Numbered from the stretch's first letter, positions 25,391 through 34,189 are shown. The stretch: 64,000 bases of DNA from Tsukamurella paurometabola DSM 20162 (GCF_000092225.1 NC_014158.1:1178001-1242000); one strand, 5' to 3'. Notes: generated by a model from the letters alone, not told the origin. Made by a program: numbers and translations.

Positions 25391-26983
25391 GTGGATCAGA
25401 AGCTGGTGATTGTAGTAAGCCCTCCGAACTCCAATACGGTGTTGGACGGCGCGGCATGCACCGTGACGAGTCCGATTGAGCACACTGATTGGTCGGACTT
25501 CCCCAACCTCGGGGCCCTAACCTTGGCGTCGGCGATAGAGGAAGTGCCCGGCGTAGAGGCTGTATATCTCGATGGAACGGTAGTTGACTGGTCGGTGATC
25601 GCCGATTTTGTCGTGGATCACGCCGACAGGACGCTCGCGCTTTGCGTCAGTGCGCTTACCGCGACGTACGAAGCAGGCTTGTGTTTAGCGCGAAAGGTTA
25701 AGTCTGCAAATTCGGATGTTGTCACCATTTTTGGGAATGATTATCTAACGGCGTTGCCGCGCGAATGCATGGATGCTCAAACCGATGTCATTGATTTCGC
25801 CTTCTTTGGAAACGAAGTAATCGGAGCGTTCACGGAGTTTATCTGCGCGCTGTCGAGTGGTACCTCGATCGAACCGGAGCGATTTCCGTCATTGATATAC
25901 CGTGATTCGGCAGAAGTTGTCAGTATCAACAAGGCGAGGCCGGAAGGTATCTATACGGATATCAATTTCGATCTGGTGGACAGGCATTTTGATCATACGT
26001 CTCTGTATGCTGACAATTTTGAACGAAGGGTTGTTCCTACTTTTGAACGCCTCACTGGCCGCCGAGTACGGTCGGGTACGCCGGTGGAATTTGCGAGGGG
26101 ATGTATCAAATTTGCGCGTAACGATGCGTGTAGCTTCTGCTCCATTCAGTACGGCGGGCTGTGGCGGAATTCGGTAGAATCTGCGGCGGAAGCGTGGAAG
26201 ACGGTTGAACACGCGGACGAGCACGGCTACGACTATCTCTACTTGACGGCGGATGAGCTTCCGCTGACGTTCGGCCGTCTGCTTGGCGACATGGCGAACG
26301 AGCCCCCGTTGTGGTGGCGACATCGTGACGAGGGTGACCGGCCGGTCATGGTTGGATATGCTCGCGCCGATGGGCTCTCGAATGAACGTAACGCCGCCAA
26401 CCTAAGGGCGCTTAATGTACGCCAACTCATGGTTGGGCTAGACGCGGGTACTGCCTTGTCGTTGCAAGCGATGCGCAAGCCGCTCGCACCCCCGAGCGAT
26501 CGAACCTCGTGCTATCGCGCGGAGGAGATGTTCAAGCACAACGAGCGCGCGATGCGAACGGCCAAGAACAACGACCTCGTTCTGAAAGTGGGGTTCGTGG
26601 TTGGGCACATCGGGATGGATTCCTCTATGCTACGCGAGAACGTTGACTCGATGAAAGCGCTACTAGAGTCTGGCGCAGATTCTATCGCATCCTTAGATGT
26701 AGAAGTCTTGTCGCCAGAACCTGGATCTCGGGACTATCAGTACCTGATAAACCCGGACCTTGCCTTCGCGGCGGCGGAAGAAATCGGCATGGTTTTGCCG
26801 GATCGAGGCGCGCACAAGAGGGTTGCGATGAAGTGGCGAGGGCATGACACGATAGATCGGGAGGCGGCGATGAGCGACTATATTGACGCTGTCATGCCCG
26901 GTCTAGCAATGGACGACTTGGCTGCGGCACGTCGTGAAGTCCGGAACCATGCGGAACTGTTAGGGATTACGACAGGCGGCTGA
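25391..26983 (+). CDS. Cobalamin-type radical SAM protein with unusual Cys spacing
   Basis: 530 residues. The N-terminal part (about 5-155) has the pattern of a cobalamin-binding-like domain (VSPPNSN, NLGALTLASAIEE, FGNDYLTALP). The radical SAM core follows, with C238, C247 and C250 in RGCIKFARNDACSFC. That is CX8CX2C, against the usual CX3CX2C. Later core signs are LTADELPL, YARADGL and VGLDAGTALSLQAMRKP. It is A+T-rich (28 of 60 bases G+C at 25921-25980) and uses the rare codon TTA at residues 99, 435 and 524, so it was probably acquired. A LysE-type exporter follows after 2 bases. Substrate unknown; methylation or rearrangement of a small molecule is a guess. Confidence 0.85.
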   Translation: MDQKLVIVVSPPNSNTVLDGAACTVTSPIEHTDWSDFPNLGALTLASAIEEVPGVEAVYLDGTVVDWSVIADFVVDHADRTLALCVSALTATYEAGLCLARKVKSANSDVVTIFGNDYLTALPRECMDAQTDVIDFAFFGNEVIGAFTEFICALSSGTSIEPERFPSLIYRDSAEVVSINKARPEGIYTDINFDLVDRHFDHTSLYADNFERRVVPTFERLTGRRVRSGTPVEFARGCIKFARNDACSFCSIQYGGLWRNSVESAAEAWKTVEHADEHGYDYLYLTADELPLTFGRLLGDMANEPPLWWRHRDEGDRPVMVGYARADGLSNERNAANLRALNVRQLMVGLDAGTALSLQAMRKPLAPPSDRTSCYRAEEMFKHNERAMRTAKNNDLVLKVGFVVGHIGMDSSMLRENVDSMKALLESGADSIASLDVEVLSPEPGSRDYQYLINPDLAFAAAEEIGMVLPDRGAHKRVAMKWRGHDTIDREAAMSDYIDAVMPGLAMDDLAAARREVRNHAELLGITTGG

Positions 26984-26985
26984 TC

Positions 26986-27600
26986 GTGACAATGCAATCC
27001 GCGCTGACGTTCGCCGGGTTGTGCTTGCTGCTGTCGATAGTTCCGGGGCCGGACTCTCTACTGGTTCTCCGTCTTTCGCTGGATAGGCCCCGAGCGGGAG
27101 TCATGGTCGCGGTGGGCTCGTCGGCCGGGTCTCTCTGTTGGGCGATGGCGGTCGGATTCGGCCTCGCTGGGTTTATTTCGTCGCGGCCAGGCCTCGTCAC
27201 TGTGTTACACGTTCTCGGTGGCGTCTACCTCGTCTATCTGGGAATCAGCGAGCTGGCCCGGGCTCCTCTTGCGGCAGAGGCGGATGAGGAGAAGCGATCG
27301 CGAGCGGAGAGGTCAGCGCTCACGATGGGCTTGGTCTCCTGCCTGCTCAACCCGAAGGTCGGCTTGTTCTTCTTGCTGGTCGCGCCACAGTACGCCCCTG
27401 CATTGGACTTTGGATCGATCATGATGCTGGGAGTAATCGACGCGCTTGTTGCCTTTGTCTGGCTGGCTTTCCTCTCGGTGACGGCGGCAGCCGCCGTCCA
27501 GCGGTTGGCCAGCGTGAGTGCGCAGCGCCGCTTACGCCTTGTGTCTGGTCTGGCGATAGCTGCTATCGGCGCTATGGTGCTCGTACAATCGCTGGTGTGA
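26986..27600 (+). CDS. LysE/RhtB-family exporter
   Basis: A 204-residue membrane protein with about six hydrophobic segments. It belongs to the family that exports amino acids and related small molecules. The N-terminal signature SIVPGPDSLLVLRLSL and the internal LNPKVGLFFLLVAPQYAP are diagnostic. The GTG follows the radical SAM stop after 2 bases, so they form one transcript; this suggests that the exporter removes the radical SAM product or its toxic precursor. G+C is between the radical SAM gene and the core genome, and TTA codons occur at residues 74 and 183. Confidence 0.9.
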   Translation: MTMQSALTFAGLCLLLSIVPGPDSLLVLRLSLDRPRAGVMVAVGSSAGSLCWAMAVGFGLAGFISSRPGLVTVLHVLGGVYLVYLGISELARAPLAAEADEEKRSRAERSALTMGLVSCLLNPKVGLFFLLVAPQYAPALDFGSIMMLGVIDALVAFVWLAFLSVTAAAAVQRLASVSAQRRLRLVSGLAIAAIGAMVLVQSLV

Positions 27601-27645
27601 TCCACCGATCAAGGTGGATGGCGCCTTCCCGGGAAGCCATGCGGC

Positions 27646-27925
27646 TCAGGCACTCCCCGGACGGATGGCGGCGAGATAGCGCCGCCACCCGTCGTAGCCG
27701 GCGATCTCGCGCTGCCCCGCGACGAGGAAAGGCCGCCGATCACACCGAGAACCTCGGCGTCGTCGTCGAGGACGATCTGCCGATCGTGAGCCCGGCCGGC
27801 AGGCGGTAGATCGGCGCCGTGCGGGTCTCGCGCACGAACCGCGCCCCGGCATCGAGCAGATTCCGGTTGAGGTCGAGCCCACGCATCAACGTCCCGTTGA
27901 CTCCCAGCACCAGCGCATCGTCCAC
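27646..27925 (-). pseudogene. Broken allophanate-hydrolase-like (AtzF C-terminal domain) gene
   Basis: Three fragments of one protein lie in order but in different frames: LGVNGTLMRGLDLNRNLLDAGARF and TRTAPIYRLP (start near 27925), then IVLDDDAEVLGVIGG, then GQREIAGYDGWRRYLAAIRP ending at 27646. Intact relatives are about 125 residues with roughly 35 more residues between the first two pieces. At least two frameshifts and one internal deletion have destroyed it. The family is the gamma-glutamylcyclotransferase-like domain of allophanate hydrolase (urea/cyanurate metabolism); recognition is from memory. Confidence 0.72.
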
Positions 27926-28100
27926 GTTTCGGTCTCCTCTTCTCGCGTGCTGCTGCCGGTTCGGGCGGATCAGGCGGAACCGGCTGGACGCGAAACACTC
28001 GCAATGTCCGGTAACCGCATGAAACGGCCGGTGACGTCGGCGGAAACTCCATACCGGACTGATCCGTGCATTGCGGCCGAGCGCGACATCGGCCGCCTGA
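27926..28100. other. Gene-free stretch next to the pseudogene
   Basis: 175 bases between the decayed gene and the GNAT gene. No open frame with a plausible start, no hairpin of note and no repeat was seen; it may be eroded sequence. Confidence 0.4.
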
Positions 28101-28622
28101 TCACGCCGGGCGCAGCGGGATCCGGAACACTCGGCTGGTGCGGACGGTGCCGTCCGAGCGGACGATGTGCGGTTCGCGACGGGACGCGATCTCCACCGCC
28201 CCAGGCAGTTTGAGAATGGCTGCGGCGGACCTCCCGTTGCGTTCGTCGGTCCGGAACTGCACCCATTGCGCCCCGGCGGCGAAGGCGGCGTCGATCATCA
28301 GTGCCTTCGCCGCGGAGTTGATCCCGGTTCCCCAGGCGTCCGGGGTGAGAAGCGTTGCGCCGATCTCGATCCCGCCGGGATCGGCCGGGTCGAGCAGGTA
28401 CGACGAGGTGCCCAGCACCGTGCCCGTGTGATCGATCAGCAGCGGTTGCCGGCCCGCGCCGCTGAGCCGCTCCGCCATGACCTCGGGTGTCTCGGGAGCG
28501 CCGCCGGGGATGTGCTGCCACACCGCGGCGTGGTCGAGCGCGGCGAACAGGTCCTCGCGCCGCGAGAGCGCCGACACCTGGACCCGGTCGCCGGCGGAGG
28601 GGACGGCGATCGGCAGCTTCAT
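28101..28622 (-). CDS. GNAT-family N-acetyltransferase (RimJ/RimL-like)
   Basis: 173 residues with the RimJ/L-type GNAT pattern. The opening block runs VQVSALSRREDLFAALDHAAVW, a central strand reads IEIGATLLTPDAWGTGIN (acetyl-CoA loop region), and later VQFRTDERNGRSAAAILK has the conserved Asn. Relatives acetylate protein N termini or small amines. The ATG is 6 nt from a TACGGT box, so it is probably leaderless. It is divergent from the SDR gene. Confidence 0.85.
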   Translation of the reverse strand: MKLPIAVPSAGDRVQVSALSRREDLFAALDHAAVWQHIPGGAPETPEVMAERLSGAGRQPLLIDHTGTVLGTSSYLLDPADPGGIEIGATLLTPDAWGTGINSAAKALMIDAAFAAGAQWVQFRTDERNGRSAAAILKLPGAVEIASRREPHIVRSDGTVRTSRVFRIPLRPA

Positions 28623-28628
28623 GGAGTG

Positions 28629-28634
28629 ACCGTA
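28629..28634 (-). promoter_or_regulatory. -10 box of the leaderless GNAT gene
   Basis: TACGGT on the minus strand, 6 nt before the ATG. Confidence 0.45.
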
Positions 28635-28694
28635 TCCCGATCCGACAGCCGTCTTCCACGGAATTGTGCTTGCGTTGGAGCGCGCTCGAAGTCC

Positions 28695-28700
28695 TAGCGT
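28695..28700 (+). promoter_or_regulatory. -10 box of the leaderless SDR gene
   Basis: TAGCGT, 7 nt before the ATG at 28708. Confidence 0.5.
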
Positions 28701-28707
28701 CCACGAC

Positions 28708-29574
28708 ATGGACACCACGAACAGGACGACATGGATGATCACCGGCGCCTCGCAGGGATTCGGGCGCGATATCGCGGCAGAGGTGTTGGCGCGGGGGCAC
28801 ACCGTCATCGCCATTGTGCGCGACTCCTCGCGGGTCGTGGATCTTGTCGCCGCGAACCCGGGCCGCGTGGAGGTGGTCGAGGCCGACCTGGCACAGCAGG
28901 AGGGAGTCGATCATGCAGTGATGATCGCGCGCGACCGCGAGGTCGGCGTCCTGGTCAACAATGCCGGACGCGCGATCTGCGGTGCTGCTGAGGAGGTTTC
29001 GATGAGCGATCTCCGCGCTCAATTGGAGCTGAACTTCTTCGCCGCTGCCGCCCTCACCCGAGCGGTACTTCCGGGCATGCGGGCCCAGGGATACGGCACC
29101 GTCGTGCAGTTGAGCAGTCAGGGTGGAAGATTGTCGTTTCCCGGCGTCGGCGCATACTCGGCGAGCAAGTTCGCACTTGAGGGATGGAGCGAGGCGCTCG
29201 CAGGCGAGGTGGCGCCGCTGGGGATCCGGGTCATGCTGGTCGAACCGTCACGGTTCCGCACTGGCTTCAACACCACTCGGTCCCTGGGCTTCGCGGAGCA
29301 GTCCGGCGTGTACGCGAGCACCGTGGGACGGGTCGCTGCCGATCTCGCGGGCGTCGACGGACGCCAGGAGGGCGACCCGGTGCGGGCTGCGCGCATCATC
29401 GCCGACATCGTTGCGTCGGCCGAGGTCCCGTTGCGACTACCTCTGGGGGCCGAGGCCGTCGACCGCCTCCTTGCCGCTTACACCAGTGGCACCGCGGCGG
29501 TCGAAACGTGGGCGGATGTCGCTCGTTCGGCCGACTTCCCGTCCGCGGGGGATCGCGCCTCCCGCCCGGTCTGA
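28708..29574 (+). CDS. Short-chain dehydrogenase/reductase
   Basis: 288 residues, classical SDR fold. Cofactor motif TGASQGFGRD (residues 12-21), LVNNAGRA, catalytic Ser in VVQLSSQGGR, and active-site YSASKFALEGWSEAL. The C-terminal end is typical of the branch annotated as oxidoreductases of unknown substrate. The ATG immediately follows a leaderless -10 box. It meets the nudix gene stop to stop with no gap. Confidence 0.9.
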   Translation: MDTTNRTTWMITGASQGFGRDIAAEVLARGHTVIAIVRDSSRVVDLVAANPGRVEVVEADLAQQEGVDHAVMIARDREVGVLVNNAGRAICGAAEEVSMSDLRAQLELNFFAAAALTRAVLPGMRAQGYGTVVQLSSQGGRLSFPGVGAYSASKFALEGWSEALAGEVAPLGIRVMLVEPSRFRTGFNTTRSLGFAEQSGVYASTVGRVAADLAGVDGRQEGDPVRAARIIADIVASAEVPLRLPLGAEAVDRLLAAYTSGTAAVETWADVARSADFPSAGDRASRPV

Positions 29575-30132
29575 TCAGCCGCGGGCGAGGGCGGCGCGCA
29601 CCTGGTGCGCCACGGTGGTGCGCTCGGCGGAGTCGGGGAGGGCGTCGACGGGCCACCATCGTAGATCGTTCGACTCCTCGCTGATCGCCAGCTCGGGGAC
29701 GCCCGCGCCGGGTGCGATCGCCCGGAACCGCAGATCGAGGTGCCGGGTGGGCTTGCCCAGCGAGCAGGTGATCGGGTGCGTGTGCAGGGTCAGCAGATCC
29801 TCTTCGACGGACAGCCGGCTCAGCCCGGATTCCTCGAGTCCTTCGCGGAGCGCCGCCCCCGGAAGCGAGGCGTCCTCTTCTTCGCAGTGGCCGCCCAATT
29901 GCAGCCATTCACCGACGCGCGGATGGTGGGTGAGCACCACGTGCGTGCGGGCCTCGTTGAGGATCACCACCGAGGCGGTGATGTGCCCCGGCACATTGGC
30001 CCGCGCACATCCCCTCGGCTGCGCATCCAGGAAGGCGAGCATGGTGTGCCGAAGGGCGTCGTCGGCATCGGTCCGGGCATCGAAGCGGGCGAGTGCATCG
30101 ACGGCCGAGGCGTGCAGTGAGGCGAACGACAT
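29575..30132 (-). CDS. NUDIX hydrolase linked to fbiAB
   Basis: 185 residues with a nudix box running from GGHCEEEDASLPGAALREGL into EESGL; the REGLEESG part with its Mg-binding Glu residues is complete. The strand before it, ITASVVILNEARTHVVLTHH, fits the fold. It hydrolyses nucleoside diphosphates linked to another moiety, substrate unknown. The ATG is 8 bases after the fbiB stop on the same strand, so the order is fbiA-fbiB-nudix. A clean-up or salvage function for F420 intermediates is a guess. Confidence 0.88.
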   Translation of the reverse strand: MSFASLHASAVDALARFDARTDADDALRHTMLAFLDAQPRGCARANVPGHITASVVILNEARTHVVLTHHPRVGEWLQLGGHCEEEDASLPGAALREGLEESGLSRLSVEEDLLTLHTHPITCSLGKPTRHLDLRFRAIAPGAGVPELAISEESNDLRWWPVDALPDSAERTTVAHQVRAALARG

Positions 30133-30140
30133 TCCGGGGT

Positions 30141-31493
30141 CTACCTTTCGATCAGCATGTTTCCAGGTGGGAGTGGCTCGCGCGGCGTCGCGGGCTCGGT
30201 CGGATAGCCGACGGCCACGGCGCCGGCGGGCCGGTAGTCCGCGGGCAGGTCCAGAATCTCCCGGACGGTCTCTGCGGCGAAGATGGTCGACCCCACCCAG
30301 CAACTGCCGATTCCGCGCACGGCGAGCGCCACGAGAAGTGACTGCACCGCGGCGCCCACCGCCACCGTGAACATGGTCTCCTCGGCGGCGGTACGGCGAG
30401 CGTCGGGATAGTCATGAGCGCCGTCGGGCACCATGAACGGCAGGATCAGTTCCGGTGCGTCGTAGAGCAACTGGCCGCGGCGCACCCGCTTCGCGACCGA
30501 CTCCGCCGATCGGCCGTCGCCCGTCAGATCCGCAGACCAGGCGGCCTTCATGGCATCGAGCAGCGCCGCTCGGCGGGCGCGGTCGCGCACCCAGACGAAC
30601 CGCACGGGATGCGTGTGGTGCGGCGCCGGCGCCGTGAGTGCCTCGGCCACCGCAGCGCGCATCTCCTCCTCGGCAACCGGCTCGTCTGCGAAAGCACGTA
30701 CCGAGCGGCGCAGCAGCAGTGCCTGCCGCCGGGCGGCCTCGACACCGGTGTGGAACAGGTCGTCTTCGCCGGGGCGCACCAGCCCGCGGGCGGTGCCGAG
30801 CGGTGAATCGGCTGCGGGGGAGCGAGTCTGGAAACCTCGGACGACGGCCACCGGGACACCGCCCAGTTTGCCCTTCACCAGATCCGCTGCGGCGGCGAGT
30901 TCATCGGCCACGGCGATCTCGGTGACCACCAGATCATTGCCGTACGCGTCGACGGCGCCGGCGTACCCGTGCAGCACCTCCATCCCGGCCGCGCCGATCG
31001 CGGCGTCGGTCTGCCCGGTACGCCAGGCACGCCCCATGGTGTCGGTGACCAACACGGCCACGTCCACGCCGAGGCGTTCGCGAAGATTCGCCCGCACCGC
31101 GGCGGCGCTGCCGTCCGGGTCTTCGGGGAGCAGAGCGACGGTGTCGGCGGCCACGTTCGAGGCGTCCACCCCCGATGCTGCCTGCACGATGCCCAGCTTG
31201 TTCTCCGTGATCCAGGTGCGCCCCTTGGTGGCGAGTACGCGTACAGCCTCCTCGGCGATCAGGCGGCGGCGGAACGCATCCCGCTCGTCCGGGTCCGATG
31301 GCGCCGCCAGCACCCGGCCCTCGGACTTGGAGAAGATCTTCGAGGTGATCACCACGACATCGCCGTCGGCGAGCCACGGCGCCGCATCCGCGATCACCTG
31401 CGCCACATCGTCTCCGGTGCGGACCTCGCCGATCCCGAACACCGGCAGGATCTCCAGCGCGGCGGCACCGTGATCGCGTTCGGGGCGCGTCAC
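30141..31493 (-). CDS. fbiB: Coenzyme F420 biosynthesis protein FbiB
   Basis: 450 residues with two domains. Residues about 1-245 are the CofE-type F420:gamma-glutamyl ligase ([46 protein letters not shown]), which adds the glutamate tail. Residues about 250-450 are an FMN-binding nitroreductase-like domain ([27 protein letters not shown]), which reduces dehydro-F420-0 to F420-0. The GTG overlaps the fbiA stop (GTGA). Length and two-domain structure match mycobacterial FbiB. Confidence 0.96.
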   Translation of the reverse strand: MTRPERDHGAAALEILPVFGIGEVRTGDDVAQVIADAAPWLADGDVVVITSKIFSKSEGRVLAAPSDPDERDAFRRRLIAEEAVRVLATKGRTWITENKLGIVQAASGVDASNVAADTVALLPEDPDGSAAAVRANLRERLGVDVAVLVTDTMGRAWRTGQTDAAIGAAGMEVLHGYAGAVDAYGNDLVVTEIAVADELAAAADLVKGKLGGVPVAVVRGFQTRSPAADSPLGTARGLVRPGEDDLFHTGVEAARRQALLLRRSVRAFADEPVAEEEMRAAVAEALTAPAPHHTHPVRFVWVRDRARRAALLDAMKAAWSADLTGDGRSAESVAKRVRRGQLLYDAPELILPFMVPDGAHDYPDARRTAAEETMFTVAVGAAVQSLLVALAVRGIGSCWVGSTIFAAETVREILDLPADYRPAGAVAVGYPTEPATPREPLPPGNMLIER

Positions 31494-32509
31494 AGGCCGA
31501 CCAGTCCGAGGCCGGCGTCGATCATGGCGGCCGTGGCCTGCGGTGAGCTCATCAGCAGGGGGATCGCCGCGACGGGGAGACCGTCGATCGCGACGCCGGA
31601 ATCCTCCTCGGCCACCAGCCAGCCATCCAGGATGCCGTTGCCGCTGCGCGCACCGAAGTGCTCGCCGATGGCCTGGGCGCTGGTCTCGATGCCCAACACC
31701 TCCAGGCATCGGTCGGCCATGCCGCGCAGGGGGGCGCCACCGATCACCGGGGAGACACCGACCACCTTCGCCGACGTGGTGCGCAGCGCGGCGCGCACCC
31801 CGCCCACCGAGAGGATCGCGCCGATCGAGACCACCGGGTTCGACGGGGCCAGGAAGACCACGTCGGCATCCTCGATCGCGGCGACGGCGGCCTTGGTGAC
31901 CTGTGCCTTTCCTCCGGCCGGGGCGCCCTCACCGCCGCCCACCTGGGCGAAGCCGAAGGTGTCGACATTCGCGCGGTATCGCACCCACCACTCCTGGAAG
32001 TGGATCGCGCGCCGGGCGCCGTCGTCGGATTCCGGATCGGCGATCACCACGTGGGTCTCGTGCCGCGCATCGGTCACCGGCAGCAGGCGCACCCCCGGTT
32101 GCCATCGGTTACACAGTGCGGCCGTCACCTCGGTGAGGGGATACCCGGCGGACAACATCTGAGTGCGGATGAGATGCGTCGCGAGATCGCGGTCACCGAG
32201 GCCGAACCAATCGGGATCGGCGCCGTACTTGGCCAGCTCCTCCTTGGCGTTCCAGGTCTCGTTCTTGTGGCCCCAACCGCGCTCGGTGTCGATACCGCCA
32301 CCAAGGGTGTACATGCAGGTGTCGAGATCGGGACAGATCCGGACGCCGTGCATCCAGGCGTCGTCGCCGACGTTCACCACCGCTGTGACCGTGTGCTCGC
32401 GTGTCGTGTCGTCATCGTTCCCGGGAAACGGGGTGATCCCGAAGCGTTCTCGCGCACCCTGCAGGAATCGCGCACCGCCGACACCGCCCACCAGCACCGT
32501 CACCTTCAC
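31490..32509 (-). CDS. fbiA: Phosphoenolpyruvyl transferase FbiA
   Basis: Joins FO to a phosphoenolpyruvyl (or 2-phospholactyl) group from an activated guanosine derivative, giving (dehydro) F420-0. 339 residues, CofD family. N-terminal motif [13 protein letters not shown]; the FO and nucleotide loops include VNVGDDAW and [14 protein letters not shown]. The GTG is 7 nt after a TACCCT box, so the fbiA-fbiB-nudix transcript is probably leaderless. It is divergent from whiB2, as in M. tuberculosis Rv3260c-Rv3262. Confidence 0.97.
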   Translation of the reverse strand: MKVTVLVGGVGGARFLQGARERFGITPFPGNDDDTTREHTVTAVVNVGDDAWMHGVRICPDLDTCMYTLGGGIDTERGWGHKNETWNAKEELAKYGADPDWFGLGDRDLATHLIRTQMLSAGYPLTEVTAALCNRWQPGVRLLPVTDARHETHVVIADPESDDGARRAIHFQEWWVRYRANVDTFGFAQVGGGEGAPAGGKAQVTKAAVAAIEDADVVFLAPSNPVVSIGAILSVGGVRAALRTTSAKVVGVSPVIGGAPLRGMADRCLEVLGIETSAQAIGEHFGARSGNGILDGWLVAEEDSGVAIDGLPVAAIPLLMSSPQATAAMIDAGLGLVGL

Positions 32510-32516
32510 CGCATCG

Positions 32517-32522
32517 AGGGTA
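32517..32522 (-). promoter_or_regulatory. -10 box of leaderless fbiA
   Basis: TACCCT on the minus strand, 7 nt before the GTG. Confidence 0.55.
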
Positions 32523-32618
32523 GTCGCCGGCGTGGTGTGACGCGGATTACATCTCTACCTCGTGTCGAGGTCTGGTTTCGGGCTCACCGGGTGGTATTAG
32601 CTAATTTTCGGGTTCAGC

Positions 32619-32647
32619 TTGACGTGGCGGACCTACGCGTGTGTAAT
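32619..32647 (+). promoter_or_regulatory. Sigma-70-type promoter of whiB2
   Basis: TTGACG (32619-32624), a 17-base spacer and TGTAAT (32642-32647). It predicts a leader of about 95 bases before the ATG, unlike the leaderless genes around it. The long leader leaves room for regulation. Confidence 0.65.
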
Positions 32648-32747
32648 CACAACAGTGTCATTCAGCGCTGCGGGATCATCGGCGGCGGGCACCAGAAGAA
32701 ACCGAAACACCAACGAACACCACGAAAGCAACGAGGGAGGCGGGCCG

Positions 32748-33074
32748 ATGACGATCGACGCTCATCGTGAACCGTTCGAAAGCTTCTCCGGTGGGTCCGG
32801 CCGTGCGCATCTGTCTCTGGTGCCTACGGGTTTCGAGGAACTCTACGAGGCTATCGAGGATCAGTGGCAGGACCGCGCCCTGTGCGCGCAGACCGATCCC
32901 GAGGCCTTCTTCCCCGAGAAGGGCGGCTCGACCCGCGAGGCCAAGCGCATCTGCCTGGGCTGCGAGGTGCGCAACGAGTGCCTCGAGTACGCCCTCGCCA
33001 AGGATGAGCGCTTCGGCATCTGGGGCGGTCTCTCCGAGCGTGAACGCCGCAAGCTCAAGCGCGGCATCATCTGA
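32748..33074 (+). CDS. whiB2: WhiB2-type iron-sulfur regulator
   Basis: A 108-residue transcription factor that binds a 4Fe-4S cluster. Ligands are C46, C69, C72 and C78, followed by the G[IVW]WGG turn (FGIWGGLSERERR) and a basic tail for DNA binding. WhiB2/WhmD controls septation in mycobacteria. The ATG has GGGAGG 7 nt upstream and a long leader. Position next to fbiA matches Rv3260c. The gene is likely essential, as it is in relatives. Confidence 0.95.
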   Translation: MTIDAHREPFESFSGGSGRAHLSLVPTGFEELYEAIEDQWQDRALCAQTDPEAFFPEKGGSTREAKRICLGCEVRNECLEYALAKDERFGIWGGLSERERRKLKRGII

Positions 33075-33096
33075 CGATCCCGGTTCGGCCGGTCCG

Positions 33097-33588
33097 CTAC
33101 ATCGAGTCCGGGCCGGCGAGCAGGGTCTCCTCCGTGACCCCGAGGTAATCGCTGATCTGGTGTACCAGGATCGCGAGAATCTCCTCGAGGAGATCGGCAT
33201 CATTCTTCGCCCGTCGCTGGAGCGGCCTGCGGAACAGGATCAGCCGCGCGCGGGTGTGATTTCCGCGCCGATCGATCCCCGCCGGGACCAAGCGCGCCAA
33301 CGGGATCGGTCCGTCCGCCTCCACCTCGTCGGGCCACGACACCGAATCCGGATCCCGCGGCAGGATGCCGGGCACGTCGTCGACTGCGATATCGAGGTCG
33401 GTGAGACGGTCGTGCCACAGACCGTCGATCTCGGCGTAGGCGTCGAGCACTACCTCATCGAAATCCTGGGCCCGGGTCCGATACGCGGGCAGGCCCCGCG
33501 GAACCAGCGGCGCCCGTAGTCCGTGGTCGCGGCGATCCCTCGCGACGCGCTGCCGCAATCGTGCGCGCCGGTCCACCCGTGCTCTCAT
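33097..33588 (-). CDS. Zincin-like metallopeptidase-family protein with degenerate HExxH
   Basis: 163 residues, very Arg-rich at the N terminus. From about residue 40 it resembles the small metallopeptidase family near whiB2/DUF3499 in actinobacteria (Rv3259 position). The place where a protease would have HExxH reads HQISDY, so the second His and the Glu are absent and it is probably not an active protease. It ends 22 bases from the convergent whiB2 stop. Confidence 0.75.
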   Translation of the reverse strand: MRARVDRRARLRQRVARDRRDHGLRAPLVPRGLPAYRTRAQDFDEVVLDAYAEIDGLWHDRLTDLDIAVDDVPGILPRDPDSVSWPDEVEADGPIPLARLVPAGIDRRGNHTRARLILFRRPLQRRAKNDADLLEEILAILVHQISDYLGVTEETLLAGPDSM

Positions 33589-33678
33589 CGTCGGCTCAGT
33601 GTAGGCCCGGACTCCCGGTCACGACGGTCGGGCACCGTCGTGCGGTGTGTCGAGGCGACCGGCCCCCGCGACAGGCGT

Positions 33679-33684
33679 TAACCT
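33679..33684 (+). promoter_or_regulatory. -10 box of the leaderless DUF3499 gene
   Basis: TAACCT, 7 nt before the GTG at 33692. Confidence 0.5.
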
Positions 33685-33691
33685 TCTTCTC

Positions 33692-34189
33692 GTGAACCCC
33701 GTCCGTCAGTGCTGCCGCCCCGGCTGCAGGAACCACGCCGTGGCCACGCTGACGTTCGACTATCGCCAGTCGATCGCGGTGCTGGGCCCCCTGGGCACCA
33801 CCAGTGAGCCGCATTCCTGGGACCTCTGCGACTTTCACGCAAGCCGGATGACTGCGCCGCGGGGCTGGGAGATGCTGCGCAACCTCCCTGCGTACAGCGC
33901 CGCCTCGGTGGGCGGGGCTGCCCTGGACGACGACCTCACCGCGCTCGCCGACACCGTTCGCGAGGGTGCACCGGGTCTCGCCCGCGAACGCGGCCCACGC
34001 CCCGTGGTCGACGTGCCCGGTGGTGACGTTCCGGCCCGCTCGCTCCCACCGATCGGCGCCATGCGGCCCGTCCACGACGGCATGAGCCAGGTCCCGCCGG
34101 CAGGACAGGGTTCCGCCGGCGCCCCGAAGCACGCCGCTCGCCCCGGGCGCCGGGGTCATCTGCGGGTGCTGCCCGATCCCGTCGACTAG
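33692..34189 (+). CDS. DUF3499 protein (Rv3258c-like)
   Basis: 165 residues. The N-terminal half carries paired Cys and His (QCCRPGCRNHAVATLTFDY and WDLCDFHASRMTAPRGWEM), typical of DUF3499 and likely a small zinc site. The C-terminal half is Pro/Gly/Arg-rich and probably disordered. It opens the manB-tobH-manA run, as in M. tuberculosis Rv3258c-Rv3255c. Function unknown. Confidence 0.9.
   Translation: MNPVRQCCRPGCRNHAVATLTFDYRQSIAVLGPLGTTSEPHSWDLCDFHASRMTAPRGWEMLRNLPAYSAASVGGAALDDDLTALADTVREGAPGLARERGPRPVVDVPGGDVPARSLPPIGAMRPVHDGMSQVPPAGQGSAGAPKHAARPGRRGHLRVLPDPVD

Noticed and set aside
27601-28100. Intact gene between the LysE-type gene and the GNAT gene
   Set aside because: Frames there are short or shifted; the only homology is split over three frames, so it was called a pseudogene.
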